NCBI RefSeq assembly: GCF_002368195.1
Contig: NZ_AP018178.1
Location: 2,364,238-2,428,237, forward strand
DNA length: 64,000 nucleotides
Reading direction: 5' to 3'
Origin: Calothrix sp. NIES-2100
GTDB lineage: Bacteria; Cyanobacteriota; Cyanobacteriia; Cyanobacteriales; Nostocaceae
In this document: positions 34,698-43,866 of the stretch, in pieces
How the letters are laid out: each line of letters starts with the position of its first letter
Position numbering within the stretch: position 1 is the stretch's first letter
Program-made: the position numbers and the translations under genes
The notes under the pieces: generated by a model
Told to the model about the DNA's origin: nothing
Databases searched by the model: none
Seen by the model: only the letters and a program-made list of their open reading frames with translations

Positions 34698-35066
34698 GGG
34701 GGTGTGGCGGAATGGTAGACGCTACGGACTTAGAAAACTGAGCCTTGATAGAGAAATCTTTCAAGTGGAAGCTCTCAAACTCAGGGAAACCTAAATCTGG
34801 ACACAGACATGGCAATCCTGAGCCAAGCCCAAAAATTAGAGATTTTTAATTTTTGATTGAATCCCAATCAAAAATCAAAAGTCTAAAATTGCGGGAAGGT
34901 GCAGAGACCCGACGGGAGCTACCCTAACGTTAAGTCGAGGGTAAAGGGAGAGTCCAATTCTCAAAGCCGAAAGTTGCGAAAACTATTAGGCAGTAGTGAA
35001 AACTGCGGGAGAATGAAAATCCGTTGATCGTAAAAGGTCGTGTGGGTTCAAGTCCCTCCACCCCCA
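34698..35066 (+). tRNA. trnL-UAA: tRNA-Leu(UAA) interrupted by a group I intron
   Basis: The acceptor arms GGGGGTG (34698-34704) and CACCCCC (35059-35065) pair, with A as discriminator and CCA not encoded. Spliced, the anticodon arm reads ACGGA-CTTAAAA-TCCGT with anticodon UAA. The T-loop is TTCAAGT. The T stem (GTGGG against CCCTC) has one T-T mismatch at its second pair. The exons are 34698-34731 and 35016-35066. This split gene is the classic cyanobacterial and plastid arrangement. Confidence 0.95.
34732..35015 (+). ncRNA. Group I intron of tRNA-Leu(UAA), 284 nt
   Basis: It is inserted between the first and second anticodon positions (U34 | A35). It opens AGAAAACTGAGCC and closes with the terminal G at 35015. 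Typical core segments are visible: AAGGTGCAGAGACC, GACGGGAGCTACCCTAACG, AAGGGAGAGTCCAATTCTC. The variable part around 34835-34890 consists of ATTAGAGATTTTTAAT / AATCAAAAATCAAAAGTC, a hairpin expansion of the kind that varies between strains. No homing endonuclease is encoded. Confidence 0.9.
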
Positions 35067-35790
35067 TAAACAAATTAAATTTTTAGTCTTTTGTGTCAGG
35101 TTGTTGTACCTGACAGTGACTAATTATTTATCATATTTGCGCAAAAAAGCGCTGATTATTTACTGTATCACAAAGTCGGTGTAGCACTGGCTATGATTTC
35201 AGCGCCGGAATGCAACAGGCGATCGCAACTGGTGAAATAATTGATGTACCTTTACTTTGATGATGTGCGATCGCCTGATTTCCCTCTGCGATACCCTAGA
35301 AGCCAAACTAAAATAAGGACGAGACAGTAGCGAGAAACTGATGGAAGTCGCAGCAAAGCAGGTGTTAACAGCCTGATAACATCCTTGCGTTTCGGATTCA
35401 ATCAGCTTGCAGGCGATCGCAAAATCAGTGTATTGTCTGTTCACGAGGAAAATATCCTCATTAATGGAGTTCAAAGACTCATTGACGAAGTTATTTTTTA
35501 CAGTATTTTTTACGTATTTGAACCACATCTACCGTAGGGGCACAGCAATGCTGTGCCCTCAGAGCGTGGTATCTTTACAGGAAGATGCTGTAAGTTTGCA
35601 TTCTTGTGTTACCTGAAATTGCAACTAAGGATCGCCTGAACAACCTTTGCAACTGGTAGAGGAAATGGCGTTAGCAGAACTTTTCCGGGACAAACAATCA
35701 CCTTTTGTGCGAGCGATCGTATCTATTTGCAGAACGCCGCAGTGATTCGCTAGGCTAATGATATTCTAGTTATTCTGAGGCTTGCTGTGT
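35067..35790. other. 724-bp gap with gene debris and repeats
   Basis: No intact gene is seen. The frame at about 35190-35262 reads YDFSAGMQQAIATGEIIDVPLL and stop, which looks like the tail of a lost gene. A palindrome GGGCACAGCA-A-TGCTGTGCCC lies at 35538-35558. Several GCGATCGC sites occur. Confidence 0.45.
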
Positions 35791-36273
35791 ATGGATGTTG
35801 AAGCCAAAGCGACTGCTACAACTGCTACAGATAGTGTGGAATTGCCATCTACTAATACTCGTAAACCCTTGGAATTGCTGCGAGATACTGAGGCTTTACT
35901 ACGTCGTCCTGCTGTCGCCAAACTCGTGCCGATTTTACCACCCAAGTTGAGTAAAAAATTACAAACAGCCTCATCTGTAGCTGAGGAATCTTTAAATGAA
36001 CTAGCAGAAATTAACTTAGAAGAAATCGGTGACTTTGATTTGCGTCCTGCAAGGATTCGTGTAGGTTTAAGCTTTGTTGGTTTTGGTGCGTTGATGATAC
36101 TGATATTGTTGCTGCACTTGAAGACCTTAAATCTACAATTTCATTCAGTTGAACAAATGCAGAGATTTTGGTATCAATATGTGTGGTTTGTTTGCTTGGG
36201 TGTGGCGGGAATGTTTATCTTAGGTAGAGAAACCATGCGTCCAATCCGCAAACGGCGAAAATTACCAAAATAA
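35791..36273 (+). CDS. Membrane protein of unknown function
   Basis: A 160-residue protein. The N-terminal two thirds are soluble and charged (LELLRDTEALLRRPAVAKLVPILPPKLSKKL), and the C-terminal part has two membrane helices (about 96-112 and 130-146) with a basic end. I took the ATG at 35791 rather than the TTG nine bases earlier. Its stop lies 69 bp before the PPK2 start. Family not recognised. Confidence 0.6.
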   Translation: MDVEAKATATTATDSVELPSTNTRKPLELLRDTEALLRRPAVAKLVPILPPKLSKKLQTASSVAEESLNELAEINLEEIGDFDLRPARIRVGLSFVGFGALMILILLLHLKTLNLQFHSVEQMQRFWYQYVWFVCLGVAGMFILGRETMRPIRKRRKLPK

Positions 36274-36342
36274 TTGGCTAATTTTAATAATTTAATACTG
36301 CCAAATGTGGCTGGGTACATATACCTTGAGGAGCCATTTTAT

Positions 36343-37212
36343 ATGAATCATGACGCTTTTATTGTTAAACCAGGAGCGAAGATTTCTTTACAAAAGCAAT
36401 ACGACCCAGCCTATAAAGCTGATTATCAGCAAAAAAGTGACGCTGAAGGCAAACTACAAGCAGATATTCAAAGATTAGCTTATTACCAAGATATTCTCTA
36501 CGCCCAAAATACCTATGCATTGCTGATTATTTTTCAGGCAATGGATGCTGCTGGTAAAGACAGTACAATTAAACATGTGATGTCTGGTGTCAATCCTCAA
36601 GGTTGTCAAGTATTTAGTTTTAAATCACCAAGTGCAGAAGAATTAGACCATGACTACCTTTGGCGTTCAATGAAGGCTTTACCAGAACGTGGTCGGATTG
36701 GCATATTTAACCGCTCATACTATGAAGAAGTATTAGTAGTGCGTGTACATCCGGGAATTCTCCAAAACCAGCAACTTCCTCATTTTCCTAAAGAAAATCA
36801 TATCTGGCAACAGCGTTTTGAAGAAATCAACAATTTTGAAAAATACTTAGTAAATAATGGTATTATTATTCTGAAATTTTTTCTGAATGTTTCTAAAGCC
36901 GAACAGAAAAAACGCTTTTTAGCCCGGATTGAATCCCCAGAAAAACATTGGAAATTTTCCGCCAATGATGTGCGTGAACGAGCTTTTTGGGATGATTATA
37001 TGAGTGCTTATGAAGAGACTTTTCGCCATACTAGCACTGAATGGGCACCTTGGTATATTATTCCAGCCGATCGCAAATGGTTTACACGCCTTACAGTTGC
37101 AGATATTATTTGCACAAAATTACAAGCATTGAATCTGAAATACCCGACTGTAAGTGAAGAACATCAGCAACAACTTTTACAGGCCAAGCAAATGTTGGAA
37201 AGCGAAGATTAA
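36343..37212 (+). CDS. ppk2: PPK2-family polyphosphate kinase
   Basis: A 289-residue P-loop kinase. The Walker A region is FQAMDAAGKDSTIKHV (Lys72) and the Walker B region IFNRSYYEEVLVVRVHP; RFLARIESPEKHWKFS is the lid. PPK2 enzymes use polyphosphate to phosphorylate nucleoside mono- or diphosphates (or the reverse). The single domain fits class I or class III, and the sequence alone does not tell ADP from AMP preference. The ATG at 36343 has GAGGAG about nine bases upstream and is preferred to an in-frame TTG at 36274. Confidence 0.9.
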   Translation: MNHDAFIVKPGAKISLQKQYDPAYKADYQQKSDAEGKLQADIQRLAYYQDILYAQNTYALLIIFQAMDAAGKDSTIKHVMSGVNPQGCQVFSFKSPSAEELDHDYLWRSMKALPERGRIGIFNRSYYEEVLVVRVHPGILQNQQLPHFPKENHIWQQRFEEINNFEKYLVNNGIIILKFFLNVSKAEQKKRFLARIESPEKHWKFSANDVRERAFWDDYMSAYEETFRHTSTEWAPWYIIPADRKWFTRLTVADIICTKLQALNLKYPTVSEEHQQQLLQAKQMLESED

Positions 37213-37516
37213 TTTATTAGTCAATAGTCAATGGTCAATGGTCAATGGTCAATAGTCAATAGTCAATAGTTAATAGTTAATACGGACATTTCTCACGCTC
37301 AAACACTTACCCGACCCCTTAATCCCCTCCCCTTACTAAGGGGAGGGGAAGTTTTGCGTTAGCAAAGCTGGGGTGGGGTGACGCGGATCGTAATGGTAAG
37401 TGAGTTAACTTATAGTTAATGGTCAACAAATTATCGACTTTCGACTATTGACTATTGACTATTGACCTTAGTCTTATTTTATTTGAAAATCGCACAAAAT
37501 CTTTTCAGATAGTTCT
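37213..37516. repeat. Heptamer tracts and a GC-rich hairpin
   Basis: AGTCAATAGTCAATGGTCAATGG heptamers run from about 37217 to 37280 and again at about 37437-37466. Between them is the palindrome CCCCTCCCCTT-ACT-AAGGGGAGGGG (37324-37348), which may end transcription from the PPK2 gene or simply be a dispersed repeat. Confidence 0.65.
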
Positions 37517-37768
37517 TTAAGCGGGGATATCTTGTATACCTATCCACCCGCTTCTTCTGAGGCGTTTATTTTTAGCAAACTCAGCATTAGTATTTTTGCG
37601 CTGCGACAGGATTGTAGGTAAATCCTCCACTACCTCTTCTAAGAATGAACTAGTATTTCTTTCCCCTAATACTGGCATTTCTTGCCAACAGTGGCGGCAA
37701 AACCAGTATACGTCAGAACCGCGTAGATGTTGCAGCATTAAGTTAGAACAGCAAGGACAGTAACTCAT
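37517..37768 (-). CDS. Small zinc-ribbon protein
   Basis: An 83-residue protein with two Cys pairs (CPCC at 4-7, CRHC at 24-27), spaced as in a zinc ribbon. The first pair is followed by SNLMLQHLRGSDVYWF. The C-terminal half is charged (SQRKNTNAEFAKNKRLRRSG). It may bind nucleic acid or protein. I do not recognise a named family. Confidence 0.65.
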   Translation of the reverse strand: MSYCPCCSNLMLQHLRGSDVYWFCRHCWQEMPVLGERNTSSFLEEVVEDLPTILSQRKNTNAEFAKNKRLRRSGWIGIQDIPA

Positions 37769-38252
37769 ATTCCGGAAATCCTTTTAATAAAACAGATTGA
37801 AAAATATAGATAGTGGGAATAAAAAAACACTCTTGATGACTACACGATAATTTTGAAATGTGAGGATCTTGTGAGGAAAGTTATGTTTTTTACTGTTTAT
37901 TCATACTTTTATACATTTCGTAATACTTCACTCAAATGTGTGACCAGTGCGTAAGCTTATTCAAAAAAAACTGTAGGGCTTCCTTGTGCTACTGTGTCTC
38001 GGCTGTTTAAGAAGCGTGAATTTGATCAACTATTTCCTCACAAGATCCTCAAATTATCTTCGTATAAACATAAGTGTGGGGCTGAGGAGCAGAAAAATTT
38101 GCTACATCCCGCTCATACCAATTTCGGATTTGAGATTTTGGATTGATGGATTCGGGATGAAAAATCCTGACCATGAGACAGTTCCAGAATTCTCAAACAA
38201 TACAACCGATCCCAAATTGGTAGGAAGTATCTCTATTCAAGGAATTTAAATC
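37769..38252. other. Upstream region of phosphoenolpyruvate synthase gene
   Basis: This 484-bp gap has no supported gene and probably carries the ppsA promoter. An 87-codon open frame at 37986 has no ribosome-binding site or recognisable product. Confidence 0.45.
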
Positions 38253-40709
38253 ATGCTAGAAATGCTGCACGATCAAGAAGCCGAACGCCAAGTCTCCAGA
38301 GAACAGGCTTTAGTGTTACCTTTGGGTGAAGTTGGGATTGCAGATATTCCTTTAGTAGGTGGTAAAAACGCTTCTTTGGGAGAAATGATTCAACAACTGA
38401 GGCGCAAAGGGGTGAAAGTTCCGACAGGATTCGCAACCACTGCTTACGCTTATAGATACTTTATTTCTGCGGCTGGTTTAGAAACTAAACTCAGAGAGAT
38501 TTTCGCAGATTTAAATGTGGAAGATATGAATAATCTACGGCGTTGTGGGAAACAAGCTAGATTGCTCATGCTCCAAACTCCGTTTCCGTTACAATTGCAA
38601 GAAGCGATCGCTCAAGCTTACCAAAATCTCTGTGAGCAATATGAGGCTGATACCGATGTCGCTGTCCGTTCTAGTGCTACTGCGGAAGACCTCCCTGACG
38701 CTAGCTTTGCAGGACAACAAGAAACTTATTTAAATGTCCACGGGCTGGAAGGTGTATTACAAGCTTGTCACAAATGCTTTGCTTCTATTTTTACCGATCG
38801 CGCTATTTCTTATCGACAAATCAAAGGTTTTGACCACTTTAACATTGCTTTATCGGTCGGTGTGCAAAAAATGGTACGTTCTGACCTGGCTTGTTCCGGT
38901 GTCATGTTCTCCATTGATACGGAAACAGGTTTTAAAGATGCGGCCTTAATTACTGCTGCTTACGGTTTGGGCGAAAATGTCGTCCAAGGCGCAGTTAACC
39001 CAGATGAATATTTAGTATTTAAACCGACATTAAAGCAGGGATATCATCCAATTTTGAAAAAACGCCTTGGTAGCAAAGAAATTAAGATGGTTTATGACCT
39101 TGGCGGCTCAAAATTGACCAAGAATGTTTCCGTTGCACCCTCAGAACGTAACGTATATGCGCTTAATGATGAGGAAATTTTACAACTAGCTCACTGGGCT
39201 TGCATTATTGAAGAACACTATTCCCAAGTTCGTGGTATTTATACGCCAATGGACATTGAATGGGCAAAAGACGGTATCACTAATGAACTGTTTATTGTCC
39301 AAGCACGTCCAGAAACAGTACAGTCCCAAAAGACAGAAAATGTGCTGCGTAGTTATCACCTGGAATTAGGAGAAAACCCCTTACCAAGTCCCCTGGTTAC
39401 AGGTCGAAGTGTTGGTGAGATGATCGGCAATGGTAAAGTCAGAGTCATCTTAGATGTACATCAAATTAATCAGTTCCAACCAGGAGAGATACTGGTAACA
39501 AACCGCACCGACCCCGACTGGGAACCAATTATGAAACGTGCGAGTGCGATCGTCACTAACTCTGGTGGACGCACTTGTCACGCCGCCATTATTGCTAGAG
39601 AATTAGGAATTCCCGCGATCGTTGGTTGTGGTAATGCCACTACTGTATTAAAAACTGGGCAAGAAATCACCGTCAGTTGTGCTGAAGGTGAAACAGGTAA
39701 AGTTTACCCTGGTTTATTAGCTTACGAAGTTCAAGAATTACCATTAGAAAAATTGCCCCATACCCACACCCAAATTATGATGAATGTGGGCAATCCTGAA
39801 GAAGCATTTGGCTTTGCTGCTATTCCTAATAATGGGGTAGGATTAGCACGGATGGAATTTATTATTGCTAACCAAATCAAAGTCCATCCTTTAGCATTAA
39901 TTCACTTTGATGAGTTAAATGACGAACTTGCTAGATACAAAATTGCTGAATTAACTGGCGAGTATGAAAATAAAGCACAATTCTTTGTGGATAAATTAGC
40001 TGAGGGTATTGGAACTATAGCAGCAGCTTTCTATCCCAAACCTGTAATCGTTCGCCTTTCCGATTTCAAGAGTAATGAATACGCCAATCTTTTGGGTGGA
40101 AAACAATTTGAACCCAACGAAGAAAACCCAATGATTGGCTGGCGTGGTGCTTCTCGTTACTATGACGATCGCTATCGTGAAGGTTTTGCCCTAGAGTGTC
40201 AGGCGATGAAGCAAGTACGAGATGACAAGGGCTTAACCAATGTAATTTTGATGATACCGTTCTGTCGTACCCCAGAAGAAGGTCAACGTGTATTAGCAGA
40301 GATGGCAAAACATGGTTTAGTGCGGGGAGAAAACGGTTTGCAAGTCTATGTCATGTGTGAATTACCTAGTAATGTCCTCCTAGCAGATGAGTTTTGTGAG
40401 ATATTTGATGGCTTTTCCATTGGTTCAAATGACTTAACACAATTAACTCTCGGACTAGATCGAGATTCAGAATTAGTAGCCCATCTATTTGACGAACGCA
40501 ATCAAGCTGTCAAGCGGATGATTGCTAAAGCAATTCGCACTGTCAAAAAACACGGACGTAAAATCGGGATTTGCGGACAAGCACCCAGCGATTACCCAGA
40601 ATTTGCCAGATTTCTCGTAGAACAAGGAATTGATTCCATTAGTCTTAACCCTGATTCTGTACTGAAGACACTGCTAGAAATCGCCGTTGCAGAAACAGTT
40701 AAGCAGTGA
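38253..40709 (+). CDS. ppsA: Phosphoenolpyruvate synthase
   Basis: An 818-residue enzyme. The N-terminal ATP-grasp domain (about 20-360) has VGGKNASLGEM and AVRSSATAEDLPDASFAGQQ. The swivelling phosphohistidine domain has GGRTCHAAIIARELGIPAIVG (about 431-451), and the C-terminal TIM-barrel has GSNDLTQLTLGLDRD and the catalytic-region ICGQAPSD. It converts pyruvate plus ATP to phosphoenolpyruvate, AMP and phosphate for gluconeogenesis. The length is normal. The universal stress protein gene follows after about 100 bp of heptamer repeats. Confidence 0.95.
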   Translation: MLEMLHDQEAERQVSREQALVLPLGEVGIADIPLVGGKNASLGEMIQQLRRKGVKVPTGFATTAYAYRYFISAAGLETKLREIFADLNVEDMNNLRRCGKQARLLMLQTPFPLQLQEAIAQAYQNLCEQYEADTDVAVRSSATAEDLPDASFAGQQETYLNVHGLEGVLQACHKCFASIFTDRAISYRQIKGFDHFNIALSVGVQKMVRSDLACSGVMFSIDTETGFKDAALITAAYGLGENVVQGAVNPDEYLVFKPTLKQGYHPILKKRLGSKEIKMVYDLGGSKLTKNVSVAPSERNVYALNDEEILQLAHWACIIEEHYSQVRGIYTPMDIEWAKDGITNELFIVQARPETVQSQKTENVLRSYHLELGENPLPSPLVTGRSVGEMIGNGKVRVILDVHQINQFQPGEILVTNRTDPDWEPIMKRASAIVTNSGGRTCHAAIIARELGIPAIVGCGNATTVLKTGQEITVSCAEGETGKVYPGLLAYEVQELPLEKLPHTHTQIMMNVGNPEEAFGFAAIPNNGVGLARMEFIIANQIKVHPLALIHFDELNDELARYKIAELTGEYENKAQFFVDKLAEGIGTIAAAFYPKPVIVRLSDFKSNEYANLLGGKQFEPNEENPMIGWRGASRYYDDRYREGFALECQAMKQVRDDKGLTNVILMIPFCRTPEEGQRVLAEMAKHGLVRGENGLQVYVMCELPSNVLLADEFCEIFDGFSIGSNDLTQLTLGLDRDSELVAHLFDERNQAVKRMIAKAIRTVKKHGRKIGICGQAPSDYPEFARFLVEQGIDSISLNPDSVLKTLLEIAVAETVKQ

Positions 40710-40810
40710 AATGTGAGACTGTTGACTGTTGACTGTTGACTGTTGACTGTTGCCCAATGCCCAATGCCCAATGCCCCATGCCCAATAACTATTGACAAAG
40801 GACAAAAACT

Positions 40811-41329
40811 ATGGTTAGAAAAATTTTGGTTGCTGTGAATAACTCGGAAATTGGTCAGCAAGTTTTTGACCAAGCTCTATCTTTAGCAAAAGCAATTAAT
40901 GCTGAATTAATGATAGTGTATGTGCTTTCGCCATTTGATGAGCGCTACCCAACTCCTCCTGGTATAGCCACAGATGGTATTTATCCACCCTTCACTACTG
41001 ATGATATTAACTATTATTTGGGACAGTGGGAATCTTTAAAATACGAGGGAATCGAACTGTTAACATTGTTAACTAATAAAGCGATCGCTCAAGGTGTTAA
41101 CGTTGAAAATACTCAAGAATTTGGCGATCCCGGTCGGATGATTTGTGAAGTTGCTCGTAATTGGCAAGCCGATCTCATTATCCTCGGTCGTCGGGGGTTG
41201 AGTGGAATCAAAGAGTTTTTCTTAGGTAGCGTCAGTAATTATGTATTGCATCATGCCCATTGTTCCGTGTTGACGGTGCAAGGGGTAGTTGACGATTCTG
41301 CCGCAATTCCTGAAGCAGCGGTAGTATAG
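40811..41329 (+). CDS. Universal stress protein
   Basis: A 172-residue UspA-fold protein. It starts ILVAVNNSEIGQQVFDQAL and has the nucleotide-binding signature LIILGRRGLSGIKEFFLGSVSNYVLHH (G-x2-G-x9-G-S), then SVLTVQ. Binding of ATP is expected from the motif. It is rightward behind ppsA with a repeat-filled spacer (40714-40790). Role in stress is family knowledge; the signal is unknown. Confidence 0.9.
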   Translation: MVRKILVAVNNSEIGQQVFDQALSLAKAINAELMIVYVLSPFDERYPTPPGIATDGIYPPFTTDDINYYLGQWESLKYEGIELLTLLTNKAIAQGVNVENTQEFGDPGRMICEVARNWQADLIILGRRGLSGIKEFFLGSVSNYVLHHAHCSVLTVQGVVDDSAAIPEAAVV

Positions 41330-41663
41330 TCAGTCTGATTTTACCTGGGTGTCAATAGTCAATAGTCATTGGTCATTGGTCATTGGTCATTGGTCAAGAA
41401 ATTCTGAACTGTTGACTGTTGACTGTTGACTGTTGACTGTTGACTGTTGACTGCGGTCACTGAGCTTGTCGAAGTGTTGACTGTTGAGAACTTATTGGCG
41501 CTGGCGTTTAAGTACCAACGGCTACATACATTCCAAAAATTTGTTAATCTGGAATAGAAAAAATATCCTGTAGGGATAGAATTTCATCCATTGAAATCCT
41601 GCGAGGATTAAGTTATTATACCAACGCCCGTTGGTAACCACTGTAACAAATAATGAAGAGTAT
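41330..41663. repeat. Heptamer repeat region interrupted by a 21-bp sequence
   Basis: TCATTGG heptamers (about 41352-41395) are followed by TTGACTG heptamers (about 41408-41453). These break at CGGTCACTGAGCTTGTCGAAG (41454-41474) and resume with TGTTGACTGTTGA. No gene is present in the gap. Confidence 0.75.
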
Positions 41664-42392
41664 ATGAGCCAAAATTTAGAGATTCAAGAATTTGTCATAG
41701 CGATCGCAGTTAAACAGCAGAATCCCACAGTTTTGACAGCCGATTTTCTCAAATATAGTGGCATCGTCCCTAACGAATGGGAACTCGCTCGCCCACCTGT
41801 CTTAACGAATGCTGGAGCTCAGGTAGTCTTCCAAAACGGTGTAAGTGTAATTGCAGAAGTCAATAGAGTTGTTTTCTCGGAATTAATCGCTACTAAAGAA
41901 GTTAAAGAGGTATCGATTCCGGCGATCGCTCGCAAGTATATTGAAACATTGACTCAAGTCAGCTATCAAGCGATTAGCATTAATTTTCGGGGTTATGTCC
42001 TTTTCGACCAAACAAATAATACATCTCGTAACTTCATTTTTGGCAAACTGCTGAAAGCAGGTTCTTGGCAAGAGTTTGGTACATCTCCTGTCCAAGCTGG
42101 GCTGCGGTTTATTTACACCCTTAAAGAAACGCAACTATTCTTAGATATTAATGAAGTTGGATTACAATTGCCGGATCAATCCCAGTTACCAGCAATTTTG
42201 TTCTCTGCTAATTTTAGCCATCCAGTAGCTCAAGATGATACAAGTCAGCGCTTAGCTAACTTAGTTGAGGTTATTGGCAACTGGCAAAGGGATTTAGATA
42301 CTTACAAAGAAGTGATTAATACTAAGTTTTTAACGTCAGAGAGCTATCAAGTTAACCTAGCACCAAATGAACCCCTAATTTTTCCGAAGTAA
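41664..42392 (+). CDS. Hypothetical soluble protein
   Basis: A 242-residue protein with no membrane segments and no known motif. It opens SQNLEIQEFVIAIAVKQQNPTVLT and ends NLAPNEPLIFPK. Both halves look beta-rich with regular hydrophobic alternation. I chose the ATG at 41664 over an in-frame TTG at 41631. It converges with the leftward gene ending at 42473, with a palindrome between them. Confidence 0.6.
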   Translation: MSQNLEIQEFVIAIAVKQQNPTVLTADFLKYSGIVPNEWELARPPVLTNAGAQVVFQNGVSVIAEVNRVVFSELIATKEVKEVSIPAIARKYIETLTQVSYQAISINFRGYVLFDQTNNTSRNFIFGKLLKAGSWQEFGTSPVQAGLRFIYTLKETQLFLDINEVGLQLPDQSQLPAILFSANFSHPVAQDDTSQRLANLVEVIGNWQRDLDTYKEVINTKFLTSESYQVNLAPNEPLIFPK

Positions 42393-42428
42393 GCAATTTG
42401 ATTGAGTAGGTGGGATATCGCTCCTTTA

Positions 42429-42461
42429 GATCCCAGACTTTTTCAAAAAGTCTGGGATCTG
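42429..42461. terminator. 33-bp palindrome, likely two-way terminator
   Basis: AGATCCCAGACTTTTT, a one-base centre and AAAAAGTCTGGGATCT form a perfect stem between two convergent genes. Compared with 703-735, one C-G pair has become an A-T pair, so pairing is kept. Confidence 0.65.
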
Positions 42462-42472
42462 GTCATTTTTGG

Positions 42473-42871
42473 CTATTTCTTCTGGGCACAACCATCCAAA
42501 ACCACATTACCAAGGATAGCGGTTGCTGAGTAAGAATAATTTTTGTCTGACATACCATCACTACAAGCGCTAACTTGCCTGATAATTAATATATTGTTGC
42601 CTGTGCCCTTTAATCGATAAACTCGCACCAAGTTTGCAGGACGACCTGAGGCACTTAAGGGTGTGACATAAGGAAATGTTTGTTTTGGCTTGTCTGGTGA
42701 AGAATAGACAATTGCGCGTTTGCTGACAGTAATACTCCAAAATGGTTCTGTACCGCTAGCAATAAATTCCTCGTTATCGGCAGTTTCTGCAACAACAAGA
42801 TTATTGCTATTCATCAACAACAAGGTCATACCAAGTCCCAGGATCGCAATAAATGAGGTAAAGGTTTTCAT
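42473..42871 (-). CDS. Exported GTEPFW-motif protein (COG3650-like)
   Basis: A 132-residue protein with a signal peptide (about 1-28, ILGLGMTLLLMNSNNLVVAETA) and the motif ASGTEPFWSITV typical of small COG3650-like secreted domains. Two Cys residues (in VSACSDGM and LDGCAQKK) may form a disulfide, which suits the SACSDGMSD form of the family. Function unknown. It is divergent to the DnaJ-like gene with 74 bp between start codons. Confidence 0.7.
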   Translation of the reverse strand: MKTFTSFIAILGLGMTLLLMNSNNLVVAETADNEEFIASGTEPFWSITVSKRAIVYSSPDKPKQTFPYVTPLSASGRPANLVRVYRLKGTGNNILIIRQVSACSDGMSDKNYSYSATAILGNVVLDGCAQKK

Positions 42872-42945
42872 AGAAATTGGGGTTTACAATATTAGAAAAA
42901 CTCGATCGCAAGGTGACTCAATCAGCCGTGAATCATCATGGGGCA

Positions 42946-43479
42946 ATGCCACAAAGCAGTAAACGCACTCATTACACCCTGCTAGGACTGCATCCCTCGG
43001 CATCGGTAATCGACATCCGTCGCGCTTATCGAGAACTGAGTAAACGCTATCATCCTGATACTACCGACTTACCTGCTACTGTCGCCACTGCTAAATTTCA
43101 GCAACTCAATGAAGCCTATGCTACATTGAGTAACCCAGAACGCAGGTTAAGCTACGATTTGAAAATTGGCTATTCTCGCTTTGGCGTGATTCAAGCACCC
43201 GCTGATTTGAACCATCCAGTGGCAAATACCTATGACTGGTCAAAATCAGCTTACCTTGATGCTAGCGATCGCCCCCTCTCATCCGGTGAAATCTTTGCTT
43301 TATTTATGTTGGTGTTGACTTTTTTGGGGTGTTTGTTACTCGCGATCGCTATTGGTTTAACGCGCGGTGAAGCTGCTTTCCAAACACAACTTTCATTACC
43401 AAATCCCGTCACTCAACAGCAAATTAACCAATTATCCCCATCAGGTAACATTTTGTTAATTAAAAATTATTATTGTTAA
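42946..43479 (+). CDS. J-domain protein with C-terminal membrane helix
   Basis: A 177-residue protein. The N-terminal J domain (about 8-75) contains YHPDTTD, the HPD tripeptide that stimulates DnaK ATPase. One membrane helix follows at about 112-134 (FALFMLVLTFLGCLLLAIAI). This places a Hsp70 co-chaperone at a membrane. The start at 42946 (ATG with GGGG upstream) is chosen; the frame is open further upstream without a better start. The DUF3143 gene follows 19 bp later. Confidence 0.8.
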   Translation: MPQSSKRTHYTLLGLHPSASVIDIRRAYRELSKRYHPDTTDLPATVATAKFQQLNEAYATLSNPERRLSYDLKIGYSRFGVIQAPADLNHPVANTYDWSKSAYLDASDRPLSSGEIFALFMLVLTFLGCLLLAIAIGLTRGEAAFQTQLSLPNPVTQQQINQLSPSGNILLIKNYYC

Positions 43480-43498
43480 GGTTGAATTTTTACTAATT

Positions 43499-43771
43499 AT
43501 GGCTTTTATTCCCCCGGATGCACCCCTTTATAACCATACCCTGCCACAAATTGAACAGTGGCTCAAAGACCAGGGCTGTAAACAAGATGACGCTCAATTA
43601 CATTGTTGGCATGTGCAACGGCCTAATTGGCAAGCTGACCTCTCCCTCGATGTTGAGCAAATTACAGTCCGCTATATCGAAGCGGGAGAAAATAGGCAAG
43701 ATATTCAACGCTCATTCAAATATTCCCTCAGTCGGGAAGATATTGAACAGGCGGTTTTTTCTGGGCCATAA
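43499..43771 (+). CDS. DUF3143 family protein
   Basis: A 90-residue soluble protein, beginning with the typical LYNHTLPQIEQWLKDQGC and containing HCWHVQRPNWQADLSLDVEQ. The DUF3143 family occurs in cyanobacteria, commonly next to a J-domain gene as here (19-bp gap). Function unknown. Confidence 0.8.
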   Translation: MAFIPPDAPLYNHTLPQIEQWLKDQGCKQDDAQLHCWHVQRPNWQADLSLDVEQITVRYIEAGENRQDIQRSFKYSLSREDIEQAVFSGP

Positions 43772-43866
43772 GCTAGAGAAAGACATGGAGACTGGGAGAT
43801 GGGGTGACGTGGAGAATATTTCAGTTCTATTCCCCGCGTCGCCACGTCGCTATGTCCTTGTGTCTT

